Positions 5,913 to 6,909 of a stretch of DNA of 6,909 nucleotides are shown piece after piece; position 1 is the stretch's first letter; each line of letters starts with the position of its first letter. The translations under genes and the position numbers were made by a program. The stretch is from the NCBI GenBank assembly GCA_964422155.1, contig CAYQZZ010000083.1, positions 1-6,909 on the forward strand, in the 5' to 3' direction. The DNA comes from JBGPRB01 sp964422155 (lineage in GTDB: Bacteria; Chloroflexota; Dehalococcoidia; Dehalococcoidales; RBG-16-60-22). The notes beneath the pieces were generated by a model. That model searched no databases. It worked only from the letters and a program-made list of their open reading frames with translations, and had not been told where the DNA came from.

Positions 5913-5932
5913 GTTGCGGGAATACATTATAG

Positions 5933-6909
5933 ATGAACACCGAGTCTTTGCGTAAAGTCCTCGACCTTGAACGACGGCGTGATTATGCAGATTCCTCCGT
6001 GTTCGGCGGCCTGGATAAATTTCTGCATAACTGGTCCGCTCAGGCTGTGGCATCAGTTGTAAACCCGGCTCTTTTAAGGCGCTTTCACCGGCTTTTCAAC
6101 TCCAGCTATACCTCCATGTCACGGGAGCAACGCCAGCAGTGGATAAGCGATGTCCTGAGCTTTCTGGACGACATGGAAAATAAGGATAGCGCTAAAGCAT
6201 CGTCCGCTGTAGGCCAGGTGCAACCTTCCGTGAAGAAAAAGCCCCCCGTAAAAGTAAAGAAGCCAGCGGTATCGGCGGACGGGCCGTCTCTCGATTCGCC
6301 GATAACGGTTGTTAAGGGTATCAGCACCACCCTTTCCGCCAGGTTCGGCAAGCTGGGCGTGAAGACGGTGCGTGACCTGCTCTATTTTTTCCCGCACCGC
6401 CATCTCGACTACAGTAAGTTGAAGTTCATATCGCAGCTAAACGAGGGCGAGGAGCAGACCATTGTGGCCAACGTCTGGCAGGCGCAGGAGACCAGGCCGG
6501 GAGGCAGGCGCAGCACCGAGGCTATCGTGGGTGACGAGACGGGCAATATCCGTGTGCTCTGGTTCAACCAGCCCTATCTGGCGAAAAAACTGACCACCAA
6601 TAACCGGATAATGCTCAGCGGCCGTGTCAGCCTTTTCAAGGGACGCCATATGTTTCTATCACCGGAGTGGGAGATAATGGAAGGCCAGGACCTGGTCCAT
6701 ACCGCGCGGCTGGTGCCGGTTTATCCGTTGACACAGGGTCTGCGGCCCCGTCAGGTGAGAAGGGTGATGAAAGAGTTCATCGACCGGTGGGCATCGCAGG
6801 TGACTGACTTTCTGCCTACGGAGTTAAGAAAGAGGCTCGGCCTGCTGGAACTGCCTGTGGCTATCAGCCAGGCGCATTACCCGGAAAACGAAGATACGAA
6901 AGACAAAGC
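5933..6909 (+). CDS. recG: ATP-dependent DNA helicase RecG, N-terminal part (partial)
   Basis: 325 codons are present and the gene runs off the right edge. RecG remodels stalled replication forks and Holliday junctions. Residues 1-120 are an N-terminal extension: a helical, charged part with VFGGLDKFLHNW (23-34), then a Lys/Pro/Val-rich linker (about 98-112). The RecG wedge domain follows: VVKGISTTLSARFGKLGVKT (126-145) with DLLYFFPHRHLDY (148-160), then an OB-fold (about 165-250). ARLVPVYPLTQGLRPRQVRR (258-277) and LPTELRKRLGLLELPVAISQ (294-313) are typical of the segment before the helicase domains. The Walker A and DEAH motifs are beyond the window. The start is ATG 5933; TAG at 5930-5932 is directly upstream in frame, so no longer form exists. 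No clear Shine-Dalgarno is visible, only GGGA at 5918-5921. Confidence 0.92.
   Translation, partial: MNTESLRKVLDLERRRDYADSSVFGGLDKFLHNWSAQAVASVVNPALLRRFHRLFNSSYTSMSREQRQQWISDVLSFLDDMENKDSAKASSAVGQVQPSVKKKPPVKVKKPAVSADGPSLDSPITVVKGISTTLSARFGKLGVKTVRDLLYFFPHRHLDYSKLKFISQLNEGEEQTIVANVWQAQETRPGGRRSTEAIVGDETGNIRVLWFNQPYLAKKLTTNNRIMLSGRVSLFKGRHMFLSPEWEIMEGQDLVHTARLVPVYPLTQGLRPRQVRRVMKEFIDRWASQVTDFLPTELRKRLGLLELPVAISQAHYPENEDTKDK

Larger units (their letters stand above)
5662..5932. other. 271-bp intergenic region before recG
   Basis: No convincing gene lies here. It holds a 7-bp inverted repeat (5689-5695 with 5718-5724), a cluster of degenerate repeats (5705-5835), an AT-rich stretch from about 5837, and a TATAAT box close to recG. 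It is far longer than the other same-strand gaps in the operon (17 bp and a 1-bp overlap). This suggests that the fakA operon ends here and recG has its own promoter. Confidence 0.6.

Noticed and set aside
5727..5936. A 69-codon open frame on the plus strand between degV and recG.
   Set aside because: Its first half is a translation of the repeat cluster, it overlaps the recG start, and it shows no domain or ribosome binding site.

Overview
The window reads as ordinary bacterial chromosome of about 50-55% GC. It is densely coded and shows no sign of phage, plasmid, CRISPR or insertion sequence. Gene content and order fit an uncultured member of Chloroflexota, perhaps Dehalococcoidia. The clues are the argG-argH pair, the rpmB / fakA(yloV) / degV / recG neighbourhood, and a RecG with a long N-terminal extension containing an FGGLDKFLHNW-like motif. 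This assignment is an inference from memory of such genomes and has not been tested by any search.

Layout. Positions 1-153 are the 3' end of argG, followed one base later by a complete argH (155-1528); together they are the last two steps of arginine synthesis. On the opposite strand and convergent with argH lie a small deaminase of the cytidine / blasticidin-S deaminase fold (1539-1940) and, upstream of it, rpmB for ribosomal protein L28 (1999-2184, TTG start). A 140-bp divergent promoter region separates rpmB from a rightward operon: fakA/yloV (2325-3959), then two tandem degV/fakB-type genes (3977-4822 and 4822-5661) that overlap by one base. A 271-bp intergenic region follows, holding a cluster of degenerate direct and inverted repeats and a TATAAT-type -10 box. 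It leads into recG, which starts at 5933 and runs off the right edge.

How the genes work together. FakA is the ATP-dependent kinase subunit and DegV/FakB proteins are the fatty-acid carriers of the bacterial fatty acid kinase, which turns exogenous or recycled fatty acids into acyl-phosphate for phospholipid synthesis. One kinase followed by two carriers looks like a complete module with two substrate-binding subunits. The carriers are about half identical by hand alignment, but each departs from the family at a different conserved ligand-site position: Tyr replaces the usual His in the first, and Val replaces the usual Gln in the second. That divergence, the atypical deaminase behind rpmB and the repeat cluster before recG are the points most worth a second look. 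I found no wholly new system.
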